64,000 nt of DNA from Patiria miniata (GCF_015706575.1 NW_024037064.1:14733606-14797605); one strand, 5' to 3'; positions 1 to 12,466 are shown, counted from the stretch's first letter. Translations and numbers: made by a program. The notes: generated from the sequence alone by a model not told the origin.

Positions 1-634
1 TAAACAAACACTCACCGCAGCATACTTGCAGGGTACAGCCTGTGTCGGCCATGGGGTATATAATAAATCCACGATCCATAATCCATGCGTCTGTACGGAG
101 ACCGGTGGTCGATCACCCCTCGATAATCGCACCGATCATGGAGCAAATAACTCCGTCCGTGCGCCTATATTCCTCTTGTAAATCGATACAATCGTCTTTT
201 TGCGGACGTGTGAGAAACCACTTTTGGGGAGGGGGGTGGGATTGGCGTCCGACGGGAAAAACGGTGCCCCTTTAACGCTGTCTGTACAGGAATGCACCGA
301 ACCCTAGTTGTACCTCCGTGCCGGATTTGTTTACAAAATCGAGGATTACTGGGTTTCATTTACGACCATTTTACGGGGGTTATTGTACTCGTTTCAGTCT
401 GATCAACGCAAAATTTATTTTTGCCATCTATCACTGCTTTCTGCTTTCGAGCATTCGGAAATCCAATTACTTTTTGTATCGATCGGATTAACTTCGTAAC
501 AATACTAGTGCGCTGACTTGGCACGCGCCCTTTCCCGTCTATTGTTGGGGGATTACTAAAGATCCGACCAGCTGTTCGTTCACAGGGACTAACATATGAA
601 GCTCATATTCGGGCTAAGATCCAAATGTACCATA
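1..634. other. Unassigned left edge
   Basis: I see no gene here. Short open frames have no recognisable domain. The segment may be part of the 5' region of the YR retrotransposon or flanking DNA; its boundary cannot be placed without a second copy. Confidence 0.4.
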
Positions 635-808
635 AAAATGTAGTTTTGTTTGGCACAGAAAGACGATGAACCAAATTCCTCTATTACTTAATCACGGTAA
701 ACGCGGTATTTAACCGTGTTCCCAGCCAACGCCCTTCACTTCAGGCTCATGCACAGATGCTGAACGCTGCTTAGACACCGTGCTGCTCTTACTAAGACCT
801 AAATTTTC
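635..808 (+). repeat. 174-bp direct repeat, copy 1
   Basis: This lies directly upstream of the gag start codon. It matches 1976-2149 at roughly 90% identity with no length change (offset 1341 bp). It probably belongs to the 5' untranslated or promoter region of the YR retrotransposon. Confidence 0.85.
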
Positions 809-1135
809 GAAGACACTATGTCGACCGAAGAGGGGCGACCCTCTGATACAAGTTTAATTTTTCAGAAGTTTAAAGACTACTTTGACGGTAGATTTAACGC
901 CATTTCGACACCGAAGCAGGAGTCCAGTTCAATCCGAGAGCTGTGAAATAAGCTGGAGGCGAAAGAGCTTAAAAGGCCCGGCAATACTGAACAGTTCGAG
1001 TTCTGCAGTAAGCTTGAGATTGCTCTGGACAGAGCAAAATTGGGCTTAGTGAACAACCCTGACCCGGACTCGGCTTTGGAAATTCTTCAAGAAGCAGAGG
1101 AGCTGGTAGCCGACCAGAAGAAAAAGATTGGTAAT

Positions 1136-1561
1136 CCTTACTTTTAGGACCCCTTTCCTATATAAGGTTGAAATACTCACCAAAACAGCTGACTAAATGA
1201 CACTCAAAAATGACATTCTGATATTTCTTGACACATTTGAACATTTGGCAATGACACCTGCTTGAATATCAGCAGGTTTGATATTGTAGAAAGAGGGCAG
1301 GGTTTTGATTTATGAGGGGTTAAAGACGACGATGACAAACAGAAAATATGTTTAAAAAAAGCAAGATGGCGAACTGGAAAAAAAGGTTGGAAAGTCACAT
1401 TTTCTTTGAATGAAAGGGCTTTCAAAATTATAGCTAACATGAGCTTGTCTGAAGAAAAAAGACTTCTTCAGCCTGCAAAAGTCACTTTGGTACGGGACAG
1501 TCGTCTGCAAAAGACGTTTTGAACAGAACTCGTACAAAATAGAGGTGTCCTAAAAGTAAGG
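1136..1561. mobile_element. 426-bp non-autonomous TIR element (MITE)
   Basis: The termini are inverted repeats of about 15 bp (CCTTACTTTTAGGAC at each end), flanked by AT at 1134-1135 and 1562-1563. Taking out the element and one AT restores the gag reading frame exactly, which proves insertion into a once-continuous gene. It has no coding capacity. A 2-bp AT duplication is known for ISL2EU-type elements, but the family assignment is only a guess. Confidence 0.8.
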
Positions 1562-1975
1562 ATGACCATAAGATCCGTATAGCCGACGGAAGTAAGGCCG
1601 GGTGGGTGACTGTTGCCAAGCTCGATAAGAAAGGCTCTGGCAACCTGTCTGCAGAGCAGCAAAAGAGCGTCAAGATCGCCGAGGAAGAGGCTTTGAAGGA
1701 CCTCGAGAGCCGCAAGCGCAAGAGACGAGATGCCAAGTATCATGGGTCTGATACGCTACACACTGCTGACCGTCGCCTTTTCCAAGGCACATACATTTTA
1801 CTTTGTTTTTTTCAACATGCATCATTGTGCATGTAAACCTGACATCCCATGCTATCTGAATAAAAAATAGTATTATCAAGAATTATCAAACAATTGCGTA
1901 TATTGCCTTGAATTGCTGTGTTGGCGCATTAAACTAAACTGTTTTTCATGCGTATGAGCGTAGCGAAGTAGCATG

Positions 1976-2149
1976 AAAATGTAGTTTTGTTTGGCACAGA
2001 AAGACGGTGAACCAAATTCCTCTATTACGTAATCACGGTGAACAGGGTATTTAACCGTGCTCCCAGCCAACGCCCTTCACTTCAGGCTCATGCACAGATA
2101 ATGAACGCTGCCTAGAGACCGTGCTGCTCTTACTTAGTCCTAAATTTTC
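1976..2149 (+). repeat. 174-bp direct repeat, copy 2 (inside gag)
   Basis: This second copy of the 635-808 segment lies between the basic and zinc-knuckle parts of gag. It is followed by a pyrimidine-rich tract (2150-2228) ending in TTTCAG, which looks like a 3' splice site. Confidence 0.8.
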
Positions 2150-2346
2150 CCGCCCTCCCCTCCTCCTTCGTCTAGTTTGTTTTCTGTCTGCGTATTTCTT
2201 TCTCCCCCCCCCCCATCTTCCTTTCAGGCTTGTCAAGCTATAACTGCTTTACCTGCGGTATGCGCAGACACTGGTCGAGGCAGTGTCCCTTCTAGTCTGG
2301 CCCCACCAATGCAGCTAATGACGGCTTCCACCAGCAAAGATCAAGG

Positions 2347-4337
2347 TTGAAATTCAACCCCTACTTCACCGGGAACGTCAACAGGAATATATTCCAGTCC
2401 AAGCCCCACAGTAATATCAGCCATTCCTGCCTTCAATCGCAGCAACAACAGCAGAGGTGTCTAAAGAATCACGAGGCACACCCTCCTCTTAATCTGAAAC
2501 CTAGTGTCGATAAATTCACCGATATTTTAAAGGTACCTTGTGAAGTTCAAAATTCTAACTTGGAGTCTTATAGCATTCAAGTAAAGGGTAGATTAAGAAC
2601 ACATAGTGAATTCTGGTCCCGTATAAGTGCTCCAAATATGATTATGTCTGTTATACAGGAAGGTTTCAGAATAGCGTTTTTAGTACATCCCCATGCAATG
2701 TTTTTCCCTAACAATGTATCAGCCTTTCGATACTCTTTGTTTGTTACCGATTCTATTCTAGAACTGTTGGATTCCAATAGAATCAAGGAGGTCAATTCTC
2801 CCTCCTACGTCACTAGCCCCCTTTCTGTGGTCTGTCGGGCCACTGGCAAACAACGACTTATCTTGGACTTGATTCAATTGAATTTATATGTTAAAAAAGA
2901 CCATTTCAAAATAGATGACTGGAAGATTGCAATTCAGTATTTTCAATCAAATGCTTTGTTGTTCTCATTTGACGTAAAATCTGGCTATCACCACATAGAA
3001 ATTGATCCACAGTACCACAAGTTTTTGGGCTTTTCTTGGCCTATTGAGGGTGAACAAAGGTATTTTCAGTTCACTGTCTTACCATTTGGCCTGTCTTCGG
3101 CCCCTTGGATATTCACTAAAGTCCTAAAACCACTGGTCACTCATTGGCGCTCTTGTGGCATCCTAATCGCCCTGTACTTGGACGATGGGTTTGTGGTGGT
3201 ACCCCAATCTAACCTTAGTCACGACGCACCCGTTCAATTAGCCACTGAGGTTTTGGCTCATGTTAAATCAGATTTACTGAACGCAGGTTTCATTTACAAC
3301 ATCAGCAAAAGCATTTGGTGTCCTGTCACCTCCATCGTTTGGTTGGGCATGACATGGGATTCGCGGTCGGGTACCCTCAAAGTTCTAGATCGTAGAATAA
3401 ACAAGATTCTTGCTTCCATTCTTTCACTGCGTCAATCTCCCAGTTGTAGAGTTAGGGATCTCCATTCCTTCGTTGGACAAATAATATCCCTTTCGCCTGA
3501 TGTTGTAGGCAATGTGACCAGGCTGATGACGCAAAACTGTCAGTCTCTGATTGCGCTACATAAAGACGAAAATACAATAGTCTCTCCCAATGCGCAATGT
3601 CTGAAGGAAATACAATTTTGGCAAGAAAACGCTAGTCGCTTGAATAACAGAAATGTTTTTGTATCCCCTAAGGTCAACAAGATAATATGTTCAGATGCTA
3701 GTTCCGTGGGTTCGGGTGCTATCTTATGCAATGATAACTACGTGGCACACAAAAACTTGATCTTTGAAGATATGACACAGAGTTCGACTTGGCGGGAACT
3801 TGAAACCATTCTGTTTGCCCTTCACTCCTTTGTGCCGTTCATTTCAAATTCAAGAGCAAAACTGTTTACAGACAATCAGGCAGCTGCCAAGATTATTGAA
3901 ACAGGGAGTATGAAATGTCACCTCCAAGATTTGGCTTACAACATTTTTGATTTTTGTCTGAAAAATAGAATCCGGCTAGAAGTTGACTGGATCCCTCGTT
4001 CCTCAACGTTCAAGCCGACTACATCAGCAAATTGATAGATGTAGATGACTGGGGCCTATCGGCAGAGTTCTTCGAAGCAATCAATGCCAAGTGGGGTCCG
4101 TTCACAATAGACTGCTTTGCCACTTATTACAATGCAAAATTGCCTCGTTTCTTTTCCAGATTTTGGAACCCTGGTACACAAGCCGTTGATGCTTTTGCCC
4201 AAGATTGGTCGGCAGAGAATGTTCTCTTAGTTCCACTAGTCTCTAGTTCTCTTAGTCTCTTTGATTCCGTCTGTACTATCTCATTTGCAATCTTGTCATG
4301 GAACAGGGGTGCTTGTATTCCCATGGTGGCCCTCTAG
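2347..4337 (+). pseudogene. Reverse transcriptase-RNase H polyprotein of the YR retrotransposon
   Basis: The open frame of about 560 codons has no ATG start and probably continues from upstream coding sequence. It contains the RT palm with the catalytic box YLDD (LYLDDGF, about 3173-3190). An RNase H domain follows with the ordered acidic residues SDAS (3691 region), RELE and TDNQ. A one-base frame change near 4000 moves the RNase H end (ADYISK) into the next frame. There the segment starting IDVDDWGLS, with FATYYNAKLPRFFS, matches the region that DIRS and Ngaro elements carry between RNase H and recombinase. Further frame changes occur after 4254. The enzyme would copy the element RNA into DNA. 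Confidence 0.85.
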
Positions 4338-4613
4338 CCCTCTGTCCTTTGCATTGGACAATATATAGACCCAATAATTTCGACATTTTCACTATGCCCG
4401 GGCAAATGGCCCAAGTTCACGAAAGAAATACCAATTCCCTGCTAGGTTCTCCCAGAGTTCAAAAGCATGATGGCTGCAGTAAAGATAGATTTTTCTTAAG
4501 GCTTTGAAGCTAATTTATTTTCTATTTATTTTCACTCACACTGTTTTGTATATATATATTTTTTTGTACAGATCATTCTGGAGCAACCATTTTGGGTAGA
4601 CTCTCCGCCCGTA

Positions 4614-4961
4614 GTGTCAGGGTCCAAGGAGCAGTTGTTGCATGAAGCTATCGCAGCAAAATCGGGTCTTGCAATTCTTACTTTTACAAAGTGCCGTCAA
4701 TTCATTAAATGGTTGGTTCAATGCAAAATCCCCATGTCTTTCCCTGTAACCGAGGGAATTGTGGCAGCTTATTTATCCCATACCAATTCAACATCACGAT
4801 CTGATGGTTTAATGACGACAACTGCTTCTGCCATTGAATGGCTCCATTCCTTAATGAACATCAAGAACAATCCTATAGATTCACCTATTGTTCAGCAACT
4901 CCTGATCAGTTTTAGGAAACGTCTACATCACCCTCCGGTCCAGAAAGATCCGTTGTCCCTA
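4614..4961 (+). pseudogene. Tyrosine recombinase, N-terminal part, cut by insertion
   Basis: About 116 codons encode the SAM-like core-binding half of a DIRS/Ngaro recombinase (SGLAILTFTKCRQFIKWLV and following). The frame runs straight into the CACTGTAAA terminus at 4962. The recombinase continues from 30733, and deleting the insertion with one TA keeps the frame open across the join. The protein would integrate the circular cDNA of the retrotransposon. The interval 4338-4613 upstream holds only decayed linker sequence. Confidence 0.8.
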
Positions 4962-5340
4962 CACTGTAAACCATGTGTTTAGGTTTAGAACACCTAAATA
5001 AACACTAATCTGTGACAGTTTTTAAACATGCGACGCAGTTTATCCAATGAACATGTTTAATTTGAAAACATATTTGGTGTTTAAAATCAGCACACTGACG
5101 GTGTTTAATCTTTAAACGGAACAGTGTTTAAAATATATACATCAAAGGCGTTTAACATTTAAATACTACCGATGTTTAAAAAGTAAACACATAGTCAAAA
5201 AGAAAACACGTCAAACTGTTATTATTTTAAACATGTGACACGTTTATTGCCTGTGACAGATTTTAAACATGTGACGCCATTTATTATTATTTTCAAGTGT
5301 TTATATTCACAGTGCGTGTTTATTTTTCGAACGGTTTTCA
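4962..5340. repeat. Left terminal and subterminal repeat cluster
   Basis: After the CACTGTAAA terminus come many degenerate GTGTTTAA(A) units and three copies of an ACATGYGAC motif at 5026, 5231 and 5267. The 17-mer at 5231-5247 recurs exactly, inverted, at 30699-30715. Such arrays are usually transposase-binding sites. Confidence 0.7.
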
Positions 5341-8300
5341 AAATCGCAAGTAAAACTTCAGTCACAATATCAACAACATTGAAATAAACGCACTTAGGGC
5401 AGTTCACAAAGCTGTCTTCGTTTTCACCTATAGATTGTGGTTAAAGGCCTATTCAGTTCTATCGAATCATGATAATGATAACAACATATTCAGATAATAA
5501 CCAAAATGGACACAATAAAATACAAATGTATTTTTATGGTCACCCCTAGAGAATATTTTACATCACGACCGCAAAACTAGGCATACTACCATGCCTATCA
5601 GTATGTTTTCAACAATCTTTTTTTAAGACCCCAACATTTTAAGGCCAATTACAACTTTTACAAGTACCAAAACAAAGAAACAAAACGTAAACAAACACAA
5701 TAGGGTGAATTTGAAGTAAATGAATATATCTGTAAAAAGGGCTAAAAACAATTATTTTCCAATTCAATGCGATTTAGAAGTAAAACTGCAAATGAATTAT
5801 ACTTGTTTATCAAAACCTATGAAGGCCTTTTTGGGACTCACGTAAATATTAACCTTTGTTATCCAAGATAATGTGCACAAAGACTGTAAAGTTACAATTT
5901 CAGCTTGATCATGGATAAAAAAAAATTAAAAAATTTGAAGAAAACAGGCAAGCTTTTCACAGTTTCGTACATAACTTTGCAGTCATGTAGGTATTTACGG
6001 AGACTTTGTATTTAAAATTGTATTTTAAACCAAACTTGACTTTAGGTCACCTAGAATGTTATACTTTTTCATTTCAGGATGTTTTACCACCAGAGTAAAT
6101 TTACAGTGGAAGTTGAAAGGTTCTTATACAAGATAGGATCTCAGTCAAACATCATCATTCAATGAAATTGAAGATTTGAATAATATATTTTACAATACAA
6201 AAATACCTCATGAATAGTTAGCACTCTCCTCGTCTTCGTACCCTCGCCACATTCAAACTTGGTGTTCTGCTGGACGTACATGCATGCAGTTACATCGAGC
6301 ATCTGCAGAGGACCCTATATTCAAAACATAACACATGTTCTGTAAAACGAAAGTTTTTGAATCACGCACTGCGGGTTTTTCAAAAGTTTTATACACAGCT
6401 GATCTGTACAATCACACACTGCCAAAGCCAAATGACGATCAACGCCAAAAGACACTTAGCCTACCTTATTTTAAAAGTCAATAGCTTCCTTCAACTGCAT
6501 GCAAGGGATTAGACACACCCTGAAAATTTACAGACAGAAATATTAAAACAATACACGCCCATATCATCATGTGAAATGAAAATAATGATTAAAAAATCCA
6601 CTTCACTGAATTTTCTAAGATTACAAACATTTTGACACGGCGTGTTTGCAAATGCAATTCGCACCATAGGTTAGGCCTATAGCCTCATATAAATGTAGCG
6701 GTACTTCATTAAGGAGGTCCGCTCAAATGATTAGATTTAAGGACGCCAAGAACAACCCAAGACAAAAAGACAAAATCAAAACACCAGGAGGAGTCACATT
6801 ATGTTTGGTCTCATGAACTTGTTACAGATTACTTGTTTACAAAATGAATTACGATAGTTCTGGATCTGAATCTCAATCTAACTCACAAAACAAGAGTTAC
6901 AAAAAGCAGACTTGGATTCAACTTCCAGCTCTATAAATTGTAATAACGTTGCCAATGATAAATTATATTCACAAAGTTTGTATTTCTAAAGTTGCCCCGG
7001 TTCCTAAGTTTTCCAGGTTCCTAATATTCTTCTTGGTTATAATATTTTAATCAGGTTCCAAGTTCACCGGTTCCTAACATTTTAATAAGGTTCCTAGTTC
7101 ACAGGTTCCTAATATTTTAATGTTTTAATCAAGTTCTCCGAAGTTCCCCGAACGCCTGGCAAGTGTACGGCTGTGTTGTGAACTAGGCCTCCATATTGCA
7201 CCTGACATGAAACAGTCGTATTGCAATAAATCAACATGTGACACACGGTGAGTAAAACTCATTGATATAACGAAGACTAATTCACCCCAAAATCACTCCT
7301 TTCATCAACATGAAAGAAACTAAAACCTAGCCCAGCGGAAGCGGAAAACTTGTATTGTGAAATTAGAATGTAAAGAAAATACAAATTTCGCTCATTTGAA
7401 ACTAATATGTTGGTTTTCAAGCACAAATCTATGCACACGATACTCACACTTTGGTGTACATGCAGAAAAGGGCTGATATTCGCGCATTCACGGCATGCAC
7501 TGAGTGCGCGTTTGTATACATTTTTCTGGGCTGTGTGCCGATTGTATGGTGCCTCGTAAAAGACGTCTCACTACATTAAGTATGCACTCAACATAGACCA
7601 TCCCCATAATGTAGTGGCTCAAATACAGAACTTCCTTCATAATATTGTGAGCTGCACAGCAGTTATACTTAATAACACCATCGTCATCCAAGAAAAGGAA
7701 TAGGCTATGAGGAAATCGAAATCAGCATTACGAATTTCTCCCATTTAAAATTCTCTCAAAATTCCACATCCTTTTCAAAGAGAAGATTAATGGGAACATG
7801 TCTCCTATGGGGATAAGTATCAGTCTAATCACTCAACGCCTCTTAAAACTTGCCAATTGTGATATGTCCACAGTCAACCTAGGTCACCAACAGGTGGTCT
7901 GGGGGCATGGTAATGCCCAACTGACCATGCACTAACTCTGGGTCAGCTAAGTTCAAGCTACACAGATTAGCACTCCTCTGAGAGTTTCCACACCAACTGG
8001 AGGGCAAATTATTATAAGTGGCCCACACTGTACACAAGGTAGTATGCGCAGATACAGATACAATGTAGGATTTGTGCATACACAAATTGTTCGTAGTATT
8101 TGATGCAGGTTTCCCTTCATTGTATACATACATACAGTACTCAATCTAGATTCAGAATATGAACTCAAAAAATTTGCTGGAAACGTTTTAACTTCAGGGT
8201 TTTTTAACACATTGAAATGAATGCTAAAAGTAAAAAAAAAAAAAAAAAAGGCCTATTTTATACAAGTTCAATCATTTACAATTTAATACTGCAGAGTCAT

Positions 8301-9341
8301 CATCAAAATTAAACACTTAGAAGTTGGCTCAATCGTAGGCAGGTCCGAAGGGGAGGGGGTATCCTCCAAGGGGTAAACGTATGCCCCTTTGTTTCCCAAA
8401 ATTTAACAATCTTCATTGATCCATTTTGATGACAGGTACAGCATTCTTCGAAATAGACATCAAGGTATATTTGACTCCATAAAAAAACAACAAATAATGA
8501 TGTACAACTGATTAAAGTGCTAAAACATTAACATTTATAAACAAATATTTTGTTCCCATTCAACTGATCGAATGTTTAATGAAGTTTTTGTATTTGCAAA
8601 GAATAAACTGTTGGCGCACTATGATATAAAATCATAGATGTGGCACATTTAATTATGCAAGTACTACATACACAAAGCAGTTTTGCTAACATGCACAACC
8701 GTACCGAAGAAGTGCTGTAAGGCAATACTACAAATCAAAACTTGCACAATAACTTAAACTTAGGTATTTACAATAGGGACCCAGGTCACTGATGATGGTT
8801 TAAAAAAATGTAGCTTCACGTGTTGTTCAGTTTATTTTCAAAAAAAGCAAACCCTTACAACAGTTTGTGGAGGTCTTAAACAGTAGAGTAAAATAAAATA
8901 AAGGAACCCAAAACATGGAGAACCACAACACGTATGCAAATAAAATGGACAATGATGAATTAGTGGAAACCAACTGTACAAAGATGCTTTTCTATTTTTT
9001 CTTTATGTGAAATTTCAAAGAGTATGTTGTTTTAAACTTAATCGAACAAATTAACTTGTTTACATTTGTAATTTCTTAAACCACATATTAAGTCTAGTTG
9101 TGCTTTAATTGGAGCTGGAGTTCATGTGCATTGAGCCATGTTAATATCCAAAATGAATTCTATGTTTTTACAAAAAAAACAACTCAGCAAATTGTTCAAA
9201 ATTGAATGTTGCAGCATGGAAAAGGATTATTAGTTGCACATAAAGAAGGAAGAGACACAAGGAAGAGACACAAGAGCATAATTAAAAAGAATTATTGTAA
9301 CATAAATAATACATGTACACGCATGACACGCTTGAAATCTT
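5341..9341. other. AT-rich non-coding stretch
   Basis: No open frame with a recognisable domain is present on either strand. The only structure I see is a degenerate repeat near 7.0-7.15 kb and a poly-A run at 8231-8249. It may contain introns or eroded sequence of the host transposon. Confidence 0.5.
6990..7150. repeat. Degenerate GGTTCCTAA tandem repeat
   Basis: Five to six copies of GGTTCCTAA/GGTTCCAAG occur, several followed by TATTTTAAT, at irregular 20-45-bp spacing. It looks like an eroded minisatellite. Confidence 0.55.
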
Positions 9342-9345
9342 TTAA

Positions 9346-9806
9346 CCCTAAAAGGGCCGGGGGCGGAATCCGCCCCCCCCCCCTCAACATTTTCCGCGAT
9401 AGCCTCAACAAATTTGTTTTCGCAACCCGAGCTGTTATGACTTTTTAGCCTCGAGCTTTACGTATCTTTTGATACCAAAAACATAAAAAATCAGACCACG
9501 GATTGCCGCGTAGCGAAAAACTTTCCGGCGCTAGGCGCCGTGAAAACTTAATTTTCCCATATAGTTTATTACGTCATGTACACAGAGCACAATTTCCATT
9601 CGTACATAAGAATAATTAATTAGCCATAATTCCAAAACTTAGCAACCTATAGTCATGAAATTTCTTGGGTATGTTTAGGAAGAGTTTCTCTATGCATGTA
9701 CTGAGTTTCAAAACATGTTGTCACTCGATGGCTGAGATCTTTGGGGGGGGGGGGGGATTCCGCCCCCGGCTGAGATATGGTCAAAATAACCCGGCCCTTT
9801 TATGGG
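9346..9806. mobile_element. piggyBac-type MITE
   Basis: The element is flanked by TTAA at 9342-9345 and 9807-9810. Its termini are CCCTAAAAGGGCCGGG and, inverted, CCCATAAAAGGGCCGGG. TTAA target duplication and CCC-starting termini are the signature of piggyBac elements. Inside each end lies a GGCGGAATCCGCC palindrome flanked by G/C runs. No transposase is present (461 bp). Confidence 0.85.
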
Positions 9807-10461
9807 TTAAATCTACAGCAACTTAGGCTATATGACGCTATGATGACTTAGTGTCTGAGCTACATGGGGAAAAGACAATCACCAGATTCTCTGTATATAA
9901 TGAAAATTATATACAAAATATAATGTTCAGAAAATTAATTGTAAAGATACTCTAAAACAAAGTACATCAATTCAAGAAAAATAAATTGATTCATTAAAAC
10001 TTCCAAGCCCAAGCAATATAAATCACTGACTTAAGAGTCTTGCATTTGTGAAATACTTCGCTAGAATGAGTACAATCAACGGTACGATTCATAAGGGCCT
10101 TTTCTGTAGAACAAGAAGTCTGTATAAACAATTTACATTTGCACTACCCAAAGCAACAAAATCATAATTATTGCATTTTAAATATCCTGCGAAATTTCAA
10201 ACGGAAAATCTCTTTGGATAAGTACATGTATAAGGCACATGTTAATTCCATGACAGCTAGCCCTGAAACTCAGAAAGTAATACCATCTGTAGACTGTTGA
10301 TTAATCGGTGTTATAAAAAAAAATACTTGGTTGGAACTGACCTATATGATTTTTGTTTAAAGATGCATTCCGATCTCTGTCCTTTTCAAAAGATCAGGCT
10401 TTATGACGTATAATTCCAAATGTTAATTACAATGAAACTATTCGTTGTTCAGAATTTTAAA

Positions 10462-12345
10462 TTAAAGAGTTTTGTATAAATGAGCAACAGCAGAGTTGTA
10501 ATCGTCCACTGTAGTTGTTTGCTTTTTCTGTTCGATGCTCAGCCACTTCTTCGCTTTCCACATTTCCAGATATTTGTGTTCTTCAATATTAGACAGCCCT
10601 AAATACTCTTTGCAGAAATAACTTTGCTTGTTCAGGGAATGAAACCTTGTGAGTACTTAAATGATGTTTTCTTTTTGAATTTGCGTAAAATAAAATACTT
10701 TTTTACATTAAAATTGTAAGCCTTACAATCTTAATGTTGAAAAAAAATATTTTATTTTACGCAAATTTAAAACAGTCTGAGACTGTTTTAATTTACATGT
10801 ACTTTTCTTTGTTTTTTTTTAATGAGACTTATCATACGTGTTTTCTTACAGATATGTTTGTCACGGGGTGTTGGTTGCTGATTAATTTTTCCTTAGTACT
10901 TTGTTAGGTCCGGCATGCAATCGTTTGCTTTCAATAATGCATCAAGGATGAATTTGTTTTCTGCAACCGAATATCTTACAATATTTGGAAATTTCTTGGA
11001 ATTGATTTTTGCTTGCTCATTGACAAGGACATGCATGGTACATTTTTGTTGACTGTCCCTTAGTGTTGCCTTAAAAATCTGTATACCATGTAACAATCAC
11101 TCAATTAATCATTACTGTTACAGAGTCAACTTGCCATTAGTTTACTGTCTCTTGATTCATTACAAAAATTGGTCTGAGTAATCTTTACCTAGCAATGAAA
11201 TGTTATCAAGGCTTACTGCAGCTCCGTCTTGCAGGAAAATAAGCTGTTTGAAGGGATCCACTGTTTGAATATTGCCATTCCTCAAAACATCCTGCCATCA
11301 ACTGTTTCAACCAGATCGTTTTGCTGGCACTCTCTCAAAAACTGCAAGTGTTTCCTCTTAGTCTTACACTGTCTTCTTTTGGTGGAGGCTTGCCTGCAGC
11401 TTTCTGTAATGATGATAATTATTGACATCAGGATAACATTCACCCAAAAGCAAAATATTCAAACGTAAAGCTGTATGTTCACCGAATAGTAGGGGTGTAT
11501 GGTTTTTTTGTATTTATTGGGGAATATTGGTGTACATGTATTCATGCACTGAGATGTTTGGTTAACCTTGTTCTGCCAGAAAGGTCTAGATACAAACATA
11601 AAATGTCATATTATTGTTAACCTTGCTTCAAAATGGCATTTTGTGATATTCATGTACATGATCATAATTGACCAATACGGGACAACTTCCAATATTTTTC
11701 TATTAGGTTTATTGGGGTTTCATAGCCTATATGTTGTTCTGATAAAGAAAATACATGTAAGAATTCTGTATCACAACAAATTTCACAGGGAAATATTTAT
11801 CCATTATGCAAAATGTTGCTTAGGCCTACTAGTAAATAAATAAAATGATGCCATTGTACTGATCCTAACAAATTGGTTTTTTCTTTTGGTACGGTACATA
11901 TAAGATCGTTCATCGTGAACTCTGCGACAGATGTTAATTGTTGGTATTCACGAATTTCAAGTATCCTTTTGTTGATTAGATATTTATTTTCCAATCAAGT
12001 TGATTGAGTATATGAGAAGGGGTGAAATATCCACTCATTTTCAGTTTGTTGATATGCCTACAACTAATTAATGTATGGGATGTTATTTTTTCAACATGTT
12101 ACTTACGTCTCTGTTGCTCTTCATAGTGAAGTATTGGATGTCTAATCGAATCTTCATCCACCCAGATATCATCTCCAGGATATATCCCGTAAAACTCACA
12201 AGATGACCCCTATCATTATCATCTCTGACTATGTACCTTAGCAGCACACCATCTTTCTAACTCATCAATCGCCTGAACCCGACTTCCAACAGAGAATTTT
12301 CCTGCCCATTTTGTCTTCAAGGTTTTGTAGTCAATTTTTATAATC
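10462..12345 (-). pseudogene. Degraded intron-containing gene with a Tudor-like block
   Basis: On the minus strand, exon-like blocks with fitting splice signals follow one another: 12345-12107 (donor GTAAGTAAC), about 11996-11830, 11403-11189 (acceptor CATTACAG, donor GTAAAG), 11078-10900 (acceptor TATACAG, donor GTACTAAG) and about 10640-10462 (ending AVAHLYKTL-stop). The first block encodes VGSRVQAIDELERWCAAKV, then FTGY and WVDEDSIRHP, the pattern of Tudor-knot/chromo-barrel domains in chromatin readers (for example PHF20). That block has two frame changes and the third has one, so the gene is dead. The other blocks are unknown. It is the only candidate coding unit of the 25.77-kb element outside the Polinton. 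It could be a transposase accessory, a captured host fragment or a truncated host pseudogene. Confidence 0.4.
10678..10767. repeat. Long fold-back palindrome
   Basis: The outer arms, 10678-10697 and 10748-10767, are perfect inverse complements (AATTTGCGTAAAATAAAATA). The inner arms continue with few mismatches to a two-base centre, giving about 45 bp per arm. A second palindrome (AAAACAGTC, 3-nt centre, GACTGTTTT) follows at 10770-10790. The site lies in a presumed intron of the degraded gene. Confidence 0.8.
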
Positions 12346-12466
12346 CTACACATAAAAGCTGGTGGTTTGCTGTAGTGACAACTACCATTAGTGGATGAAA
12401 CAAATCAGTCAATTACTCGTTACCCACGTGGCATAATGATGTACCTATAGAGGTCAATAGGCCATA

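Larger units (their letters stand above)
818..2295 (+). pseudogene. gag-like ORF of the YR retrotransposon, broken
   Basis: The reading frame starts at ATG 818. It has an in-frame TGA at 944-946 (a CGA-to-TGA change would explain it) and continues open to 1135. A TIR element fills 1136-1561. Removing it with one copy of the AT duplication lets the same frame continue at 1564 into a lysine/arginine-rich segment ending near 1784. A CCHC knuckle (CFTC...H...C, about 2240-2290) follows after a 440-bp non-coding stretch that ends in a long pyrimidine tract and TTTCAG. This is the usual layout of a Ngaro/DIRS Gag: helical N-terminus, basic region, nucleic-acid-binding knuckle. The 440-bp stretch could be an intron or a later insertion. 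Confidence 0.65.
635..4961 (+). mobile_element. YR retrotransposon (DIRS order, Ngaro-like), 5' part
   Basis: The order gag, reverse transcriptase, RNase H and tyrosine recombinase on the plus strand is that of DIRS-order retrotransposons. No LTRs, integrase or aspartic protease are seen. The recombinase gene stops abruptly at 4961 and resumes at 30733 after a 25.77-kb insertion. Every reading frame is damaged, so this copy is dead. Left and right element ends are not defined: a 174-bp direct repeat near the start may relate to the split direct repeats of Ngaro elements, but I could not find its partner after the recombinase. Confidence 0.75.

Noticed and set aside
2051..2236. Minus-strand arginine-rich ORF
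   Set aside because: It is the antisense of the pyrimidine tract and the 174-bp repeat.
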